Source: Anoplopoma fimbria
Taxonomy: Eukaryota > Chordata > Actinopteri > Perciformes > Anoplopomatidae
Reading direction: 5' to 3'
Length of the DNA stretch: 64,000 bases
Assembly (NCBI RefSeq): GCF_027596085.1
Contig: NC_072465.1
Coordinates: 7,296,102 to 7,360,101, forward strand
The position numbers and the translations under genes are program-made. Below are positions 20,396 to 34,500 of this stretch, piece after piece; the first letter of the stretch is position 1; each line of letters starts with the position of its first letter. Under the pieces are notes generated by a model, which was not told the origin of the DNA, ran no database searches, and saw only the letters and a program-made list of their open reading frames with translations.

Positions 20396-21165
20396 CTGTT
20401 TGTTCAAAATGGTAATGATTAAACTCATGCAGCTGTATAATTGCCTTTCCTTCTTAGGATTTGCAAAATTGATTTAATTTGAAAAGGCAACATTTAGTGA
20501 TTTTTGTGTTCTGTAGAGTGTTAGATGAGGTGAAAGTACATAGGAGCCCATTGTTTATGCAGTCGAGTGTCAGCTGGAGCGGCCTGGCCTGATGTCTGGC
20601 TGCAGCTGGTGTGAAGCAGCAGAGACAGAGGGAGACAGCTGGATACAAAGCAACCCCACCCACCCCCTCCAACTGCCTCCGGTAAAAGCCAAGAAAATGG
20701 AAGAAGTGTCTGAGACCTCCCCTGAGCTCTCTCAAGAAGCAAAAACACAAGAGGGGCACCGCGAGCAAGTGAAGCCGCTCAACTGTGGCCTTCACAGAGA
20801 GACAGGACACTACTGCGGAAAATGAGTCCCGGCTAGGGAAGGAAGGGAGGGAAAGGAGGTGAGGGGTTAAAGGATAATCTACAGGGGGGGGGGTAAAGGG
20901 GGTAATGCATGTGTACAGCAGGCTTTTTACAACATGGATGCCTACAGGGAGGATTTCGGTGCTATAACCACTGGCTTGTCATTCACAGGGAGGACAGAAG
21001 AACAGGTTATAGCCCATAATGGGTGTGCCAGCTTTTAAAGACCGGTTGGGTCGGTTTTACGGCTGAATGACACAGAAAAAACAGCCTGGTAACACAGCAG
21101 GCGGTGGGAACATACAGCAGAGCGAAAGAGCTCTGCAGCAGGAGAGCGTCTCTAAAAGCTGATCA

Positions 21166-21171
21166 TTTATT
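21166..21171 (-). terminator. Candidate frmd4b polyadenylation signal
   Basis: On the minus strand AATAAA lies about 1.4 kb beyond the frmd4b stop codon (22568). No earlier canonical minus-strand AATAAA was noticed between 22567 and here, so the 3' UTR would be about 1.4 kb. Weakly supported. Confidence 0.35.
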
Positions 21172-22567
21172 CATAATTAACTCTCATCACGACTGATTGC
21201 AGATCGGCATACCAGCACAAAAAATGTACCAGTTCTCTTTCCAACTATAATCTGCCTCCTCGAATGCACCGCATTGGAGAATGTTTTTTTAAGTGTTCCA
21301 GTTTACCAAGATCGCCATTCTAAGACAATGTGTGACTAAGCCTGTTTTTCCAGAGAAATTAAATGTAAATGAGACTTGAGGTGATTTGGTTATTTACCTC
21401 TGTAAGTGGTGACAATTGGGCTTTCTTCAAACCTCATTTCATTAACTAAAGTGGCTGAACAGACGTTCAATTACCCAATTTACTGGATTTGGATTTAAAT
21501 CCTGTTTTCCTGCACCCCGAAGGACGAGATTTAAAGGCTTTAAAGTCTGTATACTCTTCTCAAGAATAAATATGACCCTAAAACTGAACAACTGATTCAA
21601 ATGCTGATTTTTTTTAATTCAAACAAATGCAATTTTACAAATTACTAAGAACCAGCTTAACATCAGTTGCTTACTATATATTACATGCTTTTCAAATACA
21701 TAAAAATGCTCTAAAAAAAGACGGAACCAGTGTATTTACAATACCAACATTTACATACAGGTTCACTCTCATGAGAGAAACTGGTAGCACCAGTCCATGA
21801 TTTCCAGCATGGATTAAATAACCATGTTACAATAAAATAAAAAATATAAAACGGGAATTTCTGTCTTCCTGCAGTGACTGAGCGGATGTGGCAGTGATAT
21901 CAAAGTTTGTGTCTTCATGTAATACTCAAACGGTGACGTATTTGGCTCAATTGTATTGTAAGTACTGACAGTGAGATAGACTGAATACTTTGTAAATGAC
22001 AATCAAGAGTACACCGTGGCAGTTATAATCTATGCTATGATAAAACAGGTTGTGGTGACTGCAGGGTGTTCCAGGAAGTAGCCGTCTTTCTGACTCATTT
22101 TTAATGAGATTAATCCTTCATTTTTTGATAATGTCTTGTCCAATCCTTCATGGTTACAGTGTTAATACGTGTGTGTTTGTGGATGTTCATGTGGCTCACT
22201 TTGCTCTCACAGAGACAGTCCAAGTCCTTGGTTTGTAAAGCCCAAGTCTCTACAGAGAAACACTGGAGATCTTTAGTCCACAATCCCTTCGGCCTGTACC
22301 ACACGGTCCACAGCAGGTCCTGGTATAGTGTCAGTGCACAAGTGCCATCACCACAAACACTCGCTATCCAGTAATGAAGACGATCCCTTTGTTGTGTGTG
22401 GGTTTGGCTATTGCATTCAAGAGAACAGAAAACGAGAGGACTCCCAATTCCAAGTTCCTTCATTCTTTGGATCCTCTTGTAAAGAAAAACAGGTAAGTGC
22501 AGTCTAAGGCACAATGACAACTTGTCACGGTGAAAAAAATTCATACTGTGCATTGACGGACAGGCAA

Positions 22568-25500
22568 CTACACTATAGTTCCAGGTTTTGACTCTTCGTG
22601 CCAGTAAATCTTTTCCTCGGGCTCCAGTTCAGAGTGCATTTGGTGACTGATGTGTGGGTCCATTTGGTTGACATCTATGTAGGATCTGAAACAAACACAC
22701 AAGATTGAAACATGTTAGACAAGGGGGGGGCAAACTGAATGTGGGTTGAGACAGGTTAACTATGAGTTTAGAATGAATTAACCCTGGGCTGTCAAATCAG
22801 CTTTGTAGTGCCAAGTTCAGGAAACTAAATAAAAAAAAGAATTATAAGAAACAGTCATGTACGTAGTTGCATCATGTGTTTCAGGCATGTTAGTATTAAT
22901 CTCTGTTTCAGAAAAAGGTTAACCCAGGGTCAAACATTCTCAGCCAACAGCACAGCAGATGCACGCAGCCATTAAACACACGCATAGCCTTCAAATGCAA
23001 CAATATTCAGGGGTCACATTTTTTCCCTCTGCCACACAAGTGCTCTCCCACCACCGCAAGACACCCAGAGTAACGAAGCAAAAATCAGCCAGAGCAATGT
23101 GAAATGATTTGGAGCTTTCTGTTAGTCCCTGCCACATATATATATATATATGAAAATAAGACACACCACCGTCACCATGATAACCGTGTGGGGAAGTTTA
23201 ACATTCTCGTCTCTCACCCTTTCTTCTGTGCTGTGACAGATAACTGGGGGGAAGGGGGTTAATTTTCCTGGTCAGTAGCATAGGCAACAGCACCGAACCT
23301 CTCTAAAGGCCCCTTGGGGCACGCCATCCTATCACGGCTCCGCCACTGAAACTCTGTGGGACATCTGCGCATGAGAGGGGGCAAAGGTCAAGGGTGAGTG
23401 GCAGCACACGGGCAGGGAGTCTCTGCACAGGGGCCAAGAGGAAGGCCAACAGTAGAGGCAAACAAACTTTGTAAAGGCACACGGCAGAGAAATGTGACCA
23501 CTGGATGACATTATGCCAGCTGGAAGTGGAAGTAGGGCAGGCATGTTTTTTTTTTTTAAAAAAAGGAAGCCATGCAGTTACTTCATCATACATGACAATG
23601 AAAGAAAGACCAGTCAAACGTCTAAAAAAATGCAAAGTTCACTTCAAAAACATCAACAAGCAGACTACGGAGTCACGTTGCAGACAAACTTGAAGAAGCA
23701 AACGCACAGGCTCCGGCCGTTGCTGTTTACTTACTATGAACTACCTTGAGCAAAGGACACCTTATTGAGCCTGTGCCCTCTGGAGGATTGTGGCTGCGCG
23801 GGGCTGGAGGCCACCTGCCTGACCCGACAGCCGGGGGAGTAGGTGGAGGATAAGGGGGGTGGGGGAGGAGGGCAGGGAAGAGGTGGAGGAGGAAGCTGAG
23901 GAGGAAGAACTAGCAGGGAAAACAGCACAGCGCCTCCGGCCATCGGGGCTGTGCCAGGGGCCTTTAAAAAGCTGGGAGGCGTCATATCTATAAAAAAAGC
24001 AGGGGCCAGTGGACAGTTAAGGAGGAGAGCAGAACCAGTCTTAAGCTCTGAGGAAGAACTGACTGCTGGCTGCACAGATCCTATAATCCTACTGCCGCAG
24101 CCAGGCTGTCATGTTTAGCAGACGGATGTTTTCTCACTTACTAATTTATGGGTGAAGAAAAGGTAACAATGGTCAGTCCACAGTATTTGTGTGCATACAG
24201 GGGATAAAAAAACCAAATGGCAGCTTATATTTTCGGAAGCCATCCATTCTAGGTAATTAAACAGTGGTGCTTAGGTTAGGATAAGGAGGATCAGGGAGTG
24301 GCTTATTGGATAAGGGGATGAGTTGAGGCCGTGTTTTTGTTTTCTTACCTGTTATGGGCGGAGTGGGTGTAGGGGGCTGTGCTGTAGGAGTAGGTCTGCG
24401 GCGCTTGCACGGGCATGTTGTATTCCGACATACCACCACCAACACTCATGTGGCCGCGCCAGTTTACGCTAGAGGACACTGAGGACACTAGAGACAAAAA
24501 AAAATAAAATGGTACAAGTCAGCAACTGACCCACCTAAATGTGAAACCAAGGGCAACAACATAACGCAATAGAGACTGTAACACAGGGTGCAGTGATCTC
24601 ACCTGAGGAGTAGACGCTCCTGCTGTTGTGGCTGTTGTGCGGTGCAGGCATGGTCTGATAGCCCAGGCTCTGCTGAGAGCCTCTGTCGTAGTCGTAGTTG
24701 TATGCTGCCTGTTTGGGTGCCGCGTTGCGTTGGTACCAGCCTCTCAAGTGCTCAGCAACCATAGCCTTCTGGACGTTCTGGCCGCCCTGCTCGTTGCCGC
24801 GGGGCGCCTGGCGTTGCCGGGGCGGCCGCAGTGTGGCGTACAAGTTCTGCGACATGCCGTCTAACTCGTCGTTGCGATAGTGACTGTGCATGTCGTGGCT
24901 GTGGTAAGCCGCCGGGGCGTGGTGGTACGATGGATTAACGTTATAGTGTCCTTCCATCTCGTTGTCGTACACGTAGGCTCCGTTAGCGTACGGCTCCGGT
25001 TCCGTGTAGCTGGGATAGCCCGTCACGTAGTAGGCTGTCGTGGTGGGTCTGGCCCGCTGTTGGTAGCCGTTGTAGCGGGGGTCCGGCTGAGCCAGGTTGG
25101 GCATGCTGCCTGTGTTGGCGTACAGGTCTTTTCTGTGGCGGCCGCGAACTCTGCGCCTGTTAGCGGGGTTACCGGGGACGCTGTACTCAACGCTGGACTG
25201 GCTTGTGTAGGAGGAGCCGTCATCGAGGACCTCGGTGCTGTTGCTGCGTCTGGCCGGGGAATAGGGGTACGTTGGCACTGGAGGCTCGGTCTCCGTCATG
25301 AGCTGAGACTGGGACTCCAGACTGCCGCTGCGCTGGCGGAAATGTTGTGGAACATCTTCTGATCTACAAATTAAAAAACACTTGTTAGAAGCTGTTCACC
25401 AAAACACAAACATTAATAGAATCCCACTCTCTTCGAAACGGTCTGTGTTACTATGTTGTCTTCATTATTTAAGCTGTTAGCAGATGGATTATGGTTTCTC

Positions 25501-28500
25501 ATAGATGTGAAAATGGCACATATGTACACGACCAGGATGTAAAAGACACAATTGGTGTGTAACTGGCTCTAACAGCTGTCACTGAGGCAGGTATTTGAGA
25601 GGGGGAAAAGTAAAAGCAATCAGGGCCCTACCTGAGCTGGGTACTGCTGTAGGCGTTGCGGGTGAGGAGGGGGGTGGGCGGCATGCTGCGGGCATCACGT
25701 GGCTGTCTGGAAGACGGTTTAAACGGGCTGCTGTGGCTTGATAAGGCATCACGGTGACTGAAGTGGAGTGATTCCTGGACTTGGCCGTAATTTAATCTGA
25801 AACACAGTTAAAAACAATGTTTTCTCTTGAGGTCAGAGCTTGTTATTGAGATAAACACTTCTACCGTCTCTTCATTTGCCCACAAAACTGAATTAGTAGA
25901 AGAAGAAAAAAACACCTGGGGTTTGCTTGTATGCAGCACTTTAGTAATCACTTACACTGGCCATTACATAGTCCATTGATCTTTCTTTTCATGCAACAGC
26001 GAGCATTATGGCTGTTTAAAATGAGATTAAATCACCCACATCATTTTGTAAACAGCCATTTAAATAACGTTTCCAGGGCCACTTTCCTGTTTCCCCTTTA
26101 CTTCTCTACCCTCTGCTTGGAATTGTTGTCTGCTCCTTCACAGGCAGCGACATGTTCTTTCCCATCTATTTTTAAAAGTTGGTGCGTTGGGCTGATAAGA
26201 GGGAGATTGTCGGAGAGGCAGGAAAAGGAGGTAGGAGGAGACTGGCAGGAATGTAGCTCTGGATCGACTCTACAGGTCTCTACTAGCTCCATGCTTAGTG
26301 CGTCTACCAAAACAACTGTCAGACACACACTAAAAATTCATACATTAATAAATTACACGGGTTTCCGTGCTAGCTGTATACCTGCTGTCTGCATGCTGGT
26401 CATTGGCGGAGGTTCGTCTGTCGTTGTTGTAGTGGATGTCCAGAGTATCAGCATGGTGGGGTCTTGGGGAATACTGAACCGATCTGGACCGCAGTCTCTG
26501 AGAACTGAGCTCATCCTCTGAGAGATAAAAGTGATTACTTGGTTAAAATTGGATCTAAAATGCAGCAAATTAGGGAGTAAAAACATGCAGACTGAGCATG
26601 GCTGTGCCTAGGCACTCACCATCATCCAGAGTGAGGCTGTCAGATAGAGAGCTGAGGTCTGAAGGGTTGACATCATCTGGTAACAGAAGAGAGAAAACGG
26701 TCCTCAGAGACTTCCCCAATATTTCACTTTTCATAGAAAGTGCCAATTATCATTTTAAGCAAAGCTTAGCCTGTCTAGTGTTTTCCCATCTACCTGCTAA
26801 GATCAGTGAGGCTCTCTGGGTGGGTTTCCTTCCTTTCTTGATCCTGTAGGCGTTGATCTCCTTCTCGATCTCCTCCAGCTTCCTCATTGCATCCAGACAG
26901 TTGTTTCTCCTCTTTTTCTTCACCGTTTTGCAGAGGTCGCCCTCGTTGGATAACTTGATGGCTGCTTCCACAATCTTCTGCTGCAAGGCAAACCTGCTCT
27001 CCAGGTTCCTCAGATGTGGGTCCTGGAGGGGGGAACACGCAACATGCATTTAGCAGGGAATTTCCCAAAAATACAGAAAGACCCTGTCAACATTAATGCT
27101 CTGAGCAGAGAAACAGACTTCAAACATCTCCAATACACAATGTGTAATCAAAAAATTAAAACATTTCATCTTCAGTGTGATGACAGATTCATATCCAGAT
27201 CTATTTTCGGATTCAAGTTAATTTTCCCTAATTGACTTGCAGTTGGAAACCAGCTCCAAATCAAAACAAATGTTTCATGCAAAGCATTATGCAATGTAAG
27301 CCTCAAACCACATGTTAAACTCTTAAGCCTCTTTTCAAAAAGTCAAATGATCTTAATGGTCTCCAGGTAAACAAACACAGTTGTGCAAGATCTGTGTAAC
27401 ATTCATAATAACATAAGAGAAATATATCATAACACAACAAAAGCTGTGCTTACCTCATCATATGGGAAAAGGTCATCCAGCTTGAAGGCTGTCCCGACAC
27501 GCCGTCGTACGTGAGGTGCCTTCTCCCCTGTGGCCAAGGGATACTCTTCAGGCAATCTGCCCGTAAGCTCCTGGAAAATGAGAACCACAACCAACAGTCA
27601 GTTGAGAGTGTGGACATATTCAAACGGCTTTGAAAAGTCACAGAATGAGAGAGATTACTCACAGATTCTCTCACGCAAATCTTCTTCAGTTCTTCAGTTT
27701 TCTGCATCAGTGTGTCTTGAAGGTGTTTTTGTTTCTTTTTCAACTCGGCAACCTTCTCTTTCTTCTGCTCCTCGCTGACTTCAGAGTCAGCGGAACCTGG
27801 AACAAGCACACATCTGATTAACTACAAATTATAGCAATCAATCACCACTCATCATTCTGATGCGGAGCAGAAGCCATTAGCCGATTAACTCTCTGCTTAC
27901 CGGCTGAGATGAGGCTGCCGTTGCTGGCCATGATGAGCTGGTCTCTGCTCTCAATGCTGGAAAGTTTAATGATCCTCGGAGCGGAGATCTCTGTGAGGTC
28001 CATGGCGATGTCTCCTGTACTCCTGGTGGTGGAGATGTTTGACTGTAAAGGGGAGGGGGGGGCAGTTTGGAGGAGGAAACAGGGATCAGATTGAGGGAAA
28101 GGAGTAGTGAAGGAGGGATTTTGAGTACTTCATTTTAATGATAGCAGCGGCTCCATTTGCATGCTGGGTACTCTGAGCGCACTGCTCTCTCATCAATCAG
28201 TGCAGGCTCTATTCCTGGATGAACACTGACACACCATCTGCCTTTGAGGGAGACAGTGGCTGAATAACCTCATTTGACTGCAGTCACACGCTCATCCATC
28301 TCCGCCACAAAACACTTATACTGTATAATAGCCCGGAAGCTCAGAAAATATGCATCATAAACAAAACATATGGACCATGAGGGTATCTTCAGCATATACA
28401 ACTTTTAACACTGGAACAAGGACCTAGACTGTAAACACATTGTGCCTTTTCCTATTTATTCTCAATTGTGTGGTTGAAAAAATACATGTATTCCTTCCAA

Positions 28501-31500
28501 ACTAATACCTTCCTATTTTATATGGCAAACTGTTGTTTACTTTTGGTTGAATATAGTTTTTCTTAAGCCACAGACAATGCAAACATAGGCATATTATTAG
28601 GCACTCCCTCTACAACTTTGTCATTCTGCCTGCTATATCAGAGTGATACAAATATTTTACTCAATTATAAGCTCTTGTGCATTTTCATTCAAGATACCCA
28701 ACCGCCTGTTTCCTCACAATTTCTCAACACAAGGCTCAGGACTTATTTACATTAAACCGTGTGACCTGTCATATCCCTTTATTTACACAAGTTCCGGGCA
28801 TGGGACACGGATCAGGCAGTGCATCACATGATGAACAGTCACCATGCATTGTCACTTGCACAATAACCTTTTAAACAGAACTTAATTTCATATTAAAACT
28901 GAAAGAAAAAGACAGTAGGCTCAGTATGTTTTAATCTGTCTAAAGGCTCATTTTACAGCCTGGTGAGAACAGGTCAAAACTAAAGCTCACACTGAAGTTG
29001 GTTAAACAGCATTAGAGAGTAGGAGGGAGTTTTAAAAAAAAAATAATTCTGTTGGAGGTTTGAACTGGGTAAAGTGAATCTGCGAGGAGATAACAGAAAC
29101 TCACTTTGCTTGTCTTCCTGTCCAGGTAGAACTGGTGTTGACTGATGGCCATCACCCAGATGGTTTTAATCAGAGAGTGGCTGGCATACCATGTGTGAAT
29201 AACCAGACCAGCCTGCCCGAAGGTTCGCTTGGTCACTGTTCTTCTGTAGAGAATAAGACCAACGTTAAGTGCTTGTGCTGATCCAAGAGGCAAATCTATT
29301 CAACAGCTGCATTCAAACACTAAACAGTTGTAGGTAGATTAACAAGGCTTTAATTAAGATTAACAAAAAAGAAGCGCAAATCAAAAGATTAGAAAAGAAG
29401 ATTACAATCTTTTGCCAATTCAATTTGTGGGTGTCTGTGTGACAATATACTGAAGAGCAACGTGCAGTGACATCAAGCTCATTTGGAAACAGACACAGTG
29501 GGATTTAATAACAGCTTTGGAGGCTTAAAGTCCAACATTAAAGCCTTTGTGAGGGGCAGACGTCTTTTAGCAACCCGGAAATAATAATGTGGACGTTAAA
29601 CGGCAGGAAAACACTAATTTAACAGAAAAGCTACGGCTATTAACATGGTGTCCTAAGTGGGCCACTGGCTGCAGATGCCCTTCACACTGTAAGGTGTAGG
29701 ATAAGGACATCTGAAGCAAGCAGCAGCTAAAATGGGAACACTTGTAAAAAAAAAAAAAAAAAAAACAGTGAAAGGACCTATTAGATCAGTTAAGATAGAT
29801 AAGGTTGTTTGCCTTCTCTGACCTGTGTGGGTCGTTTACTTCGACAGCGAATTTCTTCTCTCGGAAATACAAATTCTCTAACTGCTTCCACTGGTAGAGC
29901 TGCGGAGAGAGCGAGACAGTTTGACAGAGAGGGGGGAGGGGAGGGAGAGAGAGGCATGACACATCAGTGAGTGCACAAGCCAACACAGGTCTATCAATTA
30001 AAATGTGGATTTCCATTACATAAAAATAGAAATGTCATTTGACACACAGAGGATTGCTTAAATTCACTCAGAAAAGCTTTCCTTTTAGCACTTTTTGGTT
30101 AACTTGCAACATTAGCAGAAACAACATAACAGCTGAGGTGGTGAATGGGGCTCGGCGGGTGAGCCAGTCAGGTGTAGGTTCGGGATAACACAGGTGCAAT
30201 CATAATGCTGCTGCGATTGCCTGGAGCAAAAAATTGTGCCAGGCGGCAGGCCAGGTTCTCATTGCATCGCGCTGTGGAGGGGAACAGAGGCAGGACTTCT
30301 CTGTGTCAGAATGAAACATCTGCTCCACTGATACAGATCTAAAGCCACTTGCCTATGAAAAAGAAAAGTCTCTGCTCGACTTAGACCGGGGCTGAGATTA
30401 ATGAAGGAGAAAATGTATAACCATTGTTTTACCTGAAACTGTCCTATAAGGACACATCCCGAATCACTCTGAACCACAGAAACATGCTTATACATCTCGA
30501 ACCCTGACATAAACCATGCGGAAGGTAAGAAATCACAATAAGTGAACACATCTCTTCACTTCCACCGGATCAAACATATCCGCTGAGCATTATTTTTACT
30601 GAACCAACTAACTACCGCACATATAACATATCTTCCTTTACAACAGTGCGGCTCACACAGGGCCAGATTGCCTGAATCTAGATCCCATAGAGCAGGAACA
30701 ACACCACACAGAGAACATTTAGGACAAAATAGAACATGAAAACCTATTGTCCATTTAAAACAGCTGAACAAGTAATAGTTGGACACAATGCAGAGGCTTA
30801 CCGTGAAGGGTATTTTTGTGCTTATCAAATCCCTGCTGAATTCCCTTGAGTTTGTATTGAATCTCTTGACTTTAAGTTTCCCACAGGGCTAGAGCTTCCC
30901 CGAACAATACGCTCTCTTGTCTGTTCTGAGGGAGCCAGATAGGTGTTGCAAGAGTTTCAGCTGAGCTGACCACGCCCCTTTCACCACCCCCTCCCCCTCT
31001 GACATCACAGATACCTCAGGCTGCCTCCAAGGCTTTTCTCTCTCTCTCTTCTCTCTCTCTCTCTCACTCACTCACTCCTACACAGCTCACTTCCTTTTTA
31101 GTCCGACCAGATGAACAGGTTGTACACAAGTATTGGCAGGGCTAGGTTTTTCCTTGTTTGCTCCATTTCCCGTCACTCGCAGATTAGTCATCAATCTCGC
31201 ACAGACTTCAAATACTCCACTTCCATCTGGGACGGTCTCTGCTTTTCATATTGTAAATACCACACAAAGCACTGCTGTGAGGCTGAATCTACTATAACAG
31301 TCTCCCCCACCAGGGCAAACATGTCAGGAATCTGTTACTATGGTCTAATCATTAATAGCAGGGGCTGTCTTTGCTTTCAGGGGAGCATTCTGTCAGGTAA
31401 ACAGACAAAGAGAAAACACTGTGCATTATGTTTTTATAACACTAGTCAACACACATGACACCTGAGTGTTTCAAGCTACATGTCTAATCTGTCTATTAAT

Positions 31501-34500
31501 TCACTTTGACAGGAAGCTTCCATTTTATAAAATTTTTAACTGTAGTTTTTTTTTTTTTTTTAACTCCCAAGCTATACTGCTATTATCCATGAAAACACTG
31601 AATGAAAAAGTTTGATTTATTGTCAAAGTATAACAACATTGTCTTTATAATTGCTGGTATCACATAGTCAGGCTATCAGTGAAATGCAGAGCACGGTACT
31701 AAATGAACAATGGGAACCACGCGGCCGGAAGGACAAATAGCTCATCCCACTGCAGAGGAGACCCCATGCCAATTCACACCCTCTGGTCACAATCACTAGC
31801 ATCATTTACATTGTAACAACAGTTTTGGAACAAAGGTCTATAAGGACATTAAACTCATTTTCACAGGATCATTCCTCCTATTAGAGAAACTCCACCTGTG
31901 TGCCAGCACATGCATGAAACTGATACAGGACTCTCCTCTGACTGCTGCTGAAGCCACGGCCAAAATATTTCAAGGATGTGACACACCTCAGTCTCCACAA
32001 GCACAAGACTGCAAGAAGCTCTCTTAAAGAGCAACTTGCAGCTTGAATTCTCTTTTACTTTCTGGTCTCTTGCTGCCTATACAGGCTTATAATTCTAATT
32101 CTTCTAAGTAAGAATGTACATTAACAACCTCTTCAGCTTTAGGATCCATATCTAATATTTCTAAACTTGACCTGGCTTTTGTCATATAACATACAGCATA
32201 ACACTCCAGTTGTTTATGAAGTATATAGATGTATTTTTTTCTCTCAAAAATGTAGTTTCTCCATTATTTTCCTACTCACTGATTCACTGTGTTCGTCAAC
32301 CTGAAAGTTCAAAGGGTATGAGCAATCATTGTGCACACAAGCAAGTTGACTTATGCTGCATCAATGTGAAGCAGTGATTCATCAATTCAACTCTTAGGTA
32401 GAGAAAACAAAAGCAGCCATTTTCTTAAAGCAGCAAACGCGCCAGCTTAGTGTGCACTCAAGATTTGAGTGAATGCACTGAATTGTATGTATCTTCTATC
32501 TTTAGTATTTAGTATTTCATCTCCCTTGTTTTTGCCAAACATTTCATTATAGGCGAGTGGAAGTAAGCCACAAAATGCCTGTGGTTTCAGATGGGATCAG
32601 GCTGTTCAGATCCAGCTCACACCCACAACCCAAGGAACCCCCAGGGGCCACGATTCCGCAAAATCCAACATGGATGAAAATGTGTCAAAAGGCTCTGACT
32701 TAAATGCCTCTACAGAGAAAGATCTGCCACACCCTTCACATAACACGTCATGTAGGGGCTCTGTCTGCCTGGCAACACTGTACATTTCCACAACATGACG
32801 CATTGCTGTAAGTTGTGAAAACGTGAGAAGAAGACACCGCAAGGAGTGTCTAATCAAAATAAAAAATGACCGGGGAGAGGATCTCCTCAGTTTTCATTTA
32901 AACTTCCTTTCTCACCACTAAGCCACTTAACAGTTCTTTCACGTCTCTCATATCATGTCATCATTACCCAGAGGCAGGCACTGTCACCCATAATAAACTG
33001 AGGATTTATTTTGGTTCTCTTGGTTCATCATATGTGCAGACCAGCATGTGGTCTCAGAGAGTGTCCCATTACCCACTGGGAGAGTGACACAGAGAGAGGA
33101 AGAGGGACAGTAGAGTGTCCTGGTTTGATTCAGGAAGAATTAAGTCTCGACTGGCCATCTGCTTCAGTCCCATCGCATGTCCCGGAAACACTCTGTTCTA
33201 GTCCAAGCCCTGTTGAAGGTCCTCCATTTGTGTTCCTCTCCTTAAATAGTTTAACTTATCCTCTTCCTACAAAACATGTCGCTTCTCCTCTTGGCATCTT
33301 CTATGTCCCCTGCTGATTGTTTGAATACTTGCCTTTTGTCTATATAGAAAGTGCTCACTTATACTTATACAATGATGGGGTATTCACATTACTAAATGTG
33401 CCACTTCTCCTCAACACAGCAGGCAGACTTTTGAGTGCCAGGCTATTCCGTATGGAGTGATGCAGCTGGCATGCATGCGGGGAACATAATGTGAGGTTAA
33501 GCTAGTGTATCTGCTTTCAATGATTTTCACAAAACTTCAAAATAAAAGAAATGAAGAAAAATGAAGAAAAAAAAGCTACACAACTGCTGACCTCCCACCA
33601 GGACTACCTCTAAACTCAGCCCCTACACAGATTTTGTATTGTTTGATCAATTGTGTTCCCTCCAAGACACACACAAACGTAGATTACCATAATGAATGCA
33701 TCCTGCTGAGAGGGGCTGGGCAGAGGGCAAGGAGGGATGGGCTTGGGGTGAATACAAGGGTTGTGAACTGAGGCATGGAGCACTATCAGTATTCACCAGA
33801 TACAGAGGACTCCCTTAAAGGCGAACGGAAAGTAGCCATACATTTCCAATTATCAGTTAGCAAGTAAAGAGGAAACATTTTCCCCATAACAAAAAAAACT
33901 CACCAACACCCACGGTCTCTCCCCAAACTCCCATCGCCCACCCACCTGCCTGGTAGAATGCCAACCCCCCGGTCCCAGAGGCCTGCTGCTTCCCACAGAG
34001 CACCATAATTACACCTTCCATAGGAGGGTCGGGGAGAGACATACTGTGGCTGTGCCCATTAATGCCTCGGCGAAACAGCACACCCTGCTAAGTCAACACG
34101 TTCCTGCCATGTAACAACAGCTACAGCGGGTCTAACGAAAGGGGCTGGGGAGAAACGCTTATTTGGGACACTATCACATAACACTAACATTGAGGTTAGG
34201 TACAAGGTACAAACTCAAAATGTAGTAGTACAGGAGCAGTACATTTTTGTACTGAAAGTACTTCACACAGATGCACTATAAAAGGCACCTTCAATGCTCT
34301 ATAATTAAAAAGGTAGAGTTTTGACACGTGGGGTACATTTAGGTTTTTCCAGTTACAAATGAATAGAATTTTATAATCAAACGGGAACACTACACTATTC
34401 TATGCTGTGTGTAGGTATTTTTACAAGGTCCCCTTTAAACTTTGTTTTATAACCCGATAACAATTCACTCCACTGTTGATAGTAATAAACAATATTTGCT

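Noticed and set aside
22110..22553. A 147-codon minus-strand open frame just beyond the frmd4b stop
   Set aside because: Lies in the presumed frmd4b 3' UTR after an in-frame TAG; no domain and no reason to expect readthrough.
24880..25362. A 160-codon plus-strand open frame
   Set aside because: Antisense of the large frmd4b exon 21 (24603-25363); Val-rich shadow of Tyr/Asn/His codons.
25931..26521. A 196-codon plus-strand open frame
   Set aside because: Runs across frmd4b intron 19 and antisense to exon 19; no family features or splice context.
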